A stretch of 64,000 nt of DNA from Pseudomonas sp. UBA6562 (lineage in GTDB: Bacteria; Pseudomonadota; Gammaproteobacteria; Pseudomonadales; Pseudomonadaceae), in the NCBI RefSeq assembly GCF_002434265.1, contig NZ_DJJS01000008.1:683102-747101 (forward strand), written 5' to 3'. The position numbers and the translations under genes are program-made. This document shows positions 62,075-64,000 of this stretch, one piece after another. Numbering within the stretch: position 1 is the first letter of the stretch; every line of letters starts with the position of its first letter. Under the pieces are notes generated by a model. That model made no database searches. It saw only the letters and a list, made by a program, of their open reading frames with translations, and had not been told where the DNA came from.

Positions 62075-63718
62075 TTACACGGCCAGCGCGCGCTCACGCA
62101 ACTCGCTGTTGAGGATACGGTCGTTCTCGCTGTAATCGACCGGGCAGTCGATCACGTGAACGCCCGGGGTGCTGATGCAGTGCTGCAGCAGTGGCAGCAG
62201 GCCTTCGGCGCTTTCCACGCGATGGCCATTGGCACCGTAGGCTTCCGCATATTTGACGAAGTCCGGGTTGCCGTAGTCCAGACCGAAATCGGTGAAGCCC
62301 ATGTTGGCCTGTTTCCAGCGGATCATGCCGTAACCGTCGTCACGCAGGATCACCACGGTAACGTGCATGCCGAGGCGTACGGCGGTTTCCAGTTCCTGGC
62401 TGTTCATCATGAAACCGCCATCGCCGCATACCGAGATTACCGGGCGATCCGGGTAGACCAGGTGCGCGGCCATGGCCGATGGCAAGCCGGCGCCCATGGT
62501 CGCCAAGGCGTTGTCGAGCAGGACGGTGTTGGGCTTGTGCGCTTTGTAGTTGCGCGCGAACCAGATCTTGTAGATGCCGTTGTCCAGCGCCACGATGCCT
62601 TCGGAGGGCAGCACGCGACGGATGTCGGCCACCAGGCGTTGTGGGTATACCGGGAAACGATCATCATCGGCGCCTTCGATGATTTGCGCTTCGTTGGCTT
62701 CGCGAATGGCCAGCAGGCGGGTGAAGTCCCAATGCGAGGTGTCGCCCAGGCCTTCGGCGATCTGCCACACGGCGTTGGCGATGTCGCCGATCACTTCGAC
62801 CTGCGGGAAGTACACGGCATCGACCTCAGCGGAGCGGAAGCTGATGTGGATGACTTCGGTGCCGCCACGAACCATGAAAAATGGCGGTTTCTCGATCACG
62901 TCGTGGCCGATGTTGATGATCAGGTCGGAGGCTTCGATGGCGCGGTGAACGAAATCCCCCGACGACAATGCGGCGTTACCCAGGAAACGTGGGTTGCGCT
63001 CGTCGACCACGCCTTTACCCAACTGGGTGGTCACGAACGGAATACCGGTCTTGTCGATCAGTTGCTTGAGCACCTTGGCGGTCATCTTGCGGTTGGCACC
63101 GGCGCCGATGACCAGGATCGGGCTGCGGGCCTTTTGCAGTTTCTCGACAGCGGCCTCGATCGCCACGTGTTCGGCGAGCGGACGGCGGTGCAGGCTACGC
63201 GGGATCGGCAGCGCGTCGGTTTGCTCGGCGGCGATGTCCTCGGGCAACTCCAAATGCACGGCACCCGGCTTCTCTTCTTCAGCCAGGCGGAAGGCTTCAC
63301 GCATGCGCGCCGGGATGTTGTCAGCCGAGGCGAACTGGTGGGTGTACTTGGTGATGGGGTCCATCATGCCGCACACGTCGATGATCTGGAAACGCCCCTG
63401 CTTGGACTTCTTGATCGGCTTCTGGCCAGTGATCATCATCATCGGCATGCCGCCCAGGTACGCATAGGCACTGGCAGTAACCAGGTTGGTAGCGCCAGGA
63501 CCAAGCGTCGAAAGGCTCACACCGGTCTTGCCCGTCAAACGGCCGTAAGTGGCGGCCATGAAACCGGCGGACTGCTCGTGGCGGGTCAGCACCAACTTGA
63601 TCTTGGACTTGCGCAGGGATTCGAGCAGGTCGAGGTTTTCCTCACCTGGAATACCGAACACATACTCGACACCTTCGTTTTCCAGACATTGCACAACGAC
63701 ATCGGCGGCCTTGGCCAT
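62075..63718 (-). CDS. Acetolactate synthase-like ThDP-dependent enzyme
   Basis: A 547-residue ThDP enzyme of the IlvB type starts at ATG 63718 with AGGTT upstream. The N-terminal PYR domain has the catalytic Glu in T-R-H-E-Q-S-A-G-F and the ThDP/Mg site is G-D-G-G-F-M-M-N in the C-terminal PP domain. It lacks a partner small subunit gene, as in catabolic or orphan acetolactate synthases; other possibilities are oxalyl-CoA decarboxylase-like or pyruvate oxidase-like enzymes. It corresponds to the single-subunit protein annotated as acetolactate synthase in P. putida. Confidence 0.85.
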   Translation of the reverse strand: MAKAADVVVQCLENEGVEYVFGIPGEENLDLLESLRKSKIKLVLTRHEQSAGFMAATYGRLTGKTGVSLSTLGPGATNLVTASAYAYLGGMPMMMITGQKPIKKSKQGRFQIIDVCGMMDPITKYTHQFASADNIPARMREAFRLAEEEKPGAVHLELPEDIAAEQTDALPIPRSLHRRPLAEHVAIEAAVEKLQKARSPILVIGAGANRKMTAKVLKQLIDKTGIPFVTTQLGKGVVDERNPRFLGNAALSSGDFVHRAIEASDLIINIGHDVIEKPPFFMVRGGTEVIHISFRSAEVDAVYFPQVEVIGDIANAVWQIAEGLGDTSHWDFTRLLAIREANEAQIIEGADDDRFPVYPQRLVADIRRVLPSEGIVALDNGIYKIWFARNYKAHKPNTVLLDNALATMGAGLPSAMAAHLVYPDRPVISVCGDGGFMMNSQELETAVRLGMHVTVVILRDDGYGMIRWKQANMGFTDFGLDYGNPDFVKYAEAYGANGHRVESAEGLLPLLQHCISTPGVHVIDCPVDYSENDRILNSELRERALAV

Positions 63719-64000
63719 CTCGCTTGTAACCTCACGTGATATTGCAGTAATGGATCGAAGTGCTTGGCAATGTGCCAAGCTCAATGGTTCATGGCAGATG
63801 AAATGCCACGTACTCAGTCTTGACGCAGGCTGGGCCTGGGCAAGTCACGTTAGGGTACGCACTTTTAACGGGGCGTGGCGCAGCCGGAGACATATTAGGC
63901 GCGTGTTGTTTCCTGAAGGTCGCGTAGTGCGGCCACTTGCTCGTTGAGGGGCAAGCGTCGGGGGGAGGTTTCTTGATGCGCAGAAAAGACAAAACCCCTA
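63719..64000. other. Upstream region of the acetolactate-synthase-like gene
   Basis: The last 282 bases hold the promoter region of the minus-strand gene and no convincing coding frame. A 67-codon minus-strand frame (63789-63992) is rich in Pro and Cys and looks random. Confidence 0.4.

Noticed and set aside
63789..63992. 67-codon frame at the right edge
   Set aside because: Pro/Cys-rich composition, no ribosome site and location in the promoter region of the next gene suggest a chance frame.

Overview
The window reads as a chromosomal segment of a Pseudomonas, most likely of the P. putida group. This rests on the high G+C coding sequence, the protein families (FemAB-like COG3146 acyltransferase, PcpS-type phosphopantetheinyl transferase, NrdA with two ATP-cones, paired FadD enzymes) and a gene order I know from pseudomonads (KAS III-like enzyme, HrpA, FadD, FadD, MaoC/PhaJ hydratase). 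No tRNA, rRNA, CRISPR array, transposase or prophage module was seen.

Layout. 1-606: 5' part of a gluconate/sorbitol-type dehydrogenase subunit 3. 1238-7126: a four-gene operon (flavoprotein, RidA-family, DUF1028, ArgE-type deacylase), then a LysR regulator diverging from an orphan polyamine-type binding protein. 7179-8626: hipBA toxin-antitoxin module 1. 8702-16708: household and accessory genes (EamA exporter, azoreductase, LysR, cyclophilin, ABC exporter, acyltransferase). 16947-33986: conserved core with a porin, KAS III-like enzyme, HrpA helicase, two acyl-CoA synthetases, (R)-hydratase, PPTase and the class Ia ribonucleotide reductase nrdA-nrdB, whose promoter carries a DnaA box and two NrdR boxes exactly 31 bp apart. 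34063-35081: a small degraded patch with a RelB/DinJ-like antitoxin relic and unknown small genes. 35251-40289: complete D-galactonate operon (dgoK-dgoA-dgoD-transporter-IclR regulator). 40655-42912: lipoprotein and hipBA module 2. 43019-48146: four-gene operon for an amino-acid-to-amide-to-acid route (FAD amino-acid monooxygenase, nitrilase-type amidase, internally duplicated membrane protein, asparaginase-type amidohydrolase). 48284-60362: an organosulfur-scavenging-like region with two sulfonate-type binding proteins, a DszC/SfnB-like dehydrogenase, a 2-hydroxyacid dehydrogenase, a class II aldolase, a dipeptide-type ABC transporter and an NtaA/DszA-type monooxygenase. 60396-63718: a membrane protein, a UPF0149 protein and an acetolactate-synthase-like ThDP enzyme.

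How parts work together. The dgo genes take D-galactonate to pyruvate plus glyceraldehyde-3-phosphate. The KAS III/FadD/PhaJ/PPTase block links fatty-acid activation, beta-oxidation intermediates and acyl-carrier chemistry. The last metabolic region shares a 43-44 bp promoter element, with an identical 16-bp core, in front of its first gene (50516) and its separately placed monooxygenase (59028), so the two transcription units probably answer one regulator, plausibly sulfur starvation. The best candidates for undescribed biology are this region, the amide operon at 43-48 kb and the flavoprotein/Rid/DUF1028/deacylase operon at 1.2-4.8 kb. Their substrates cannot be read from sequence.
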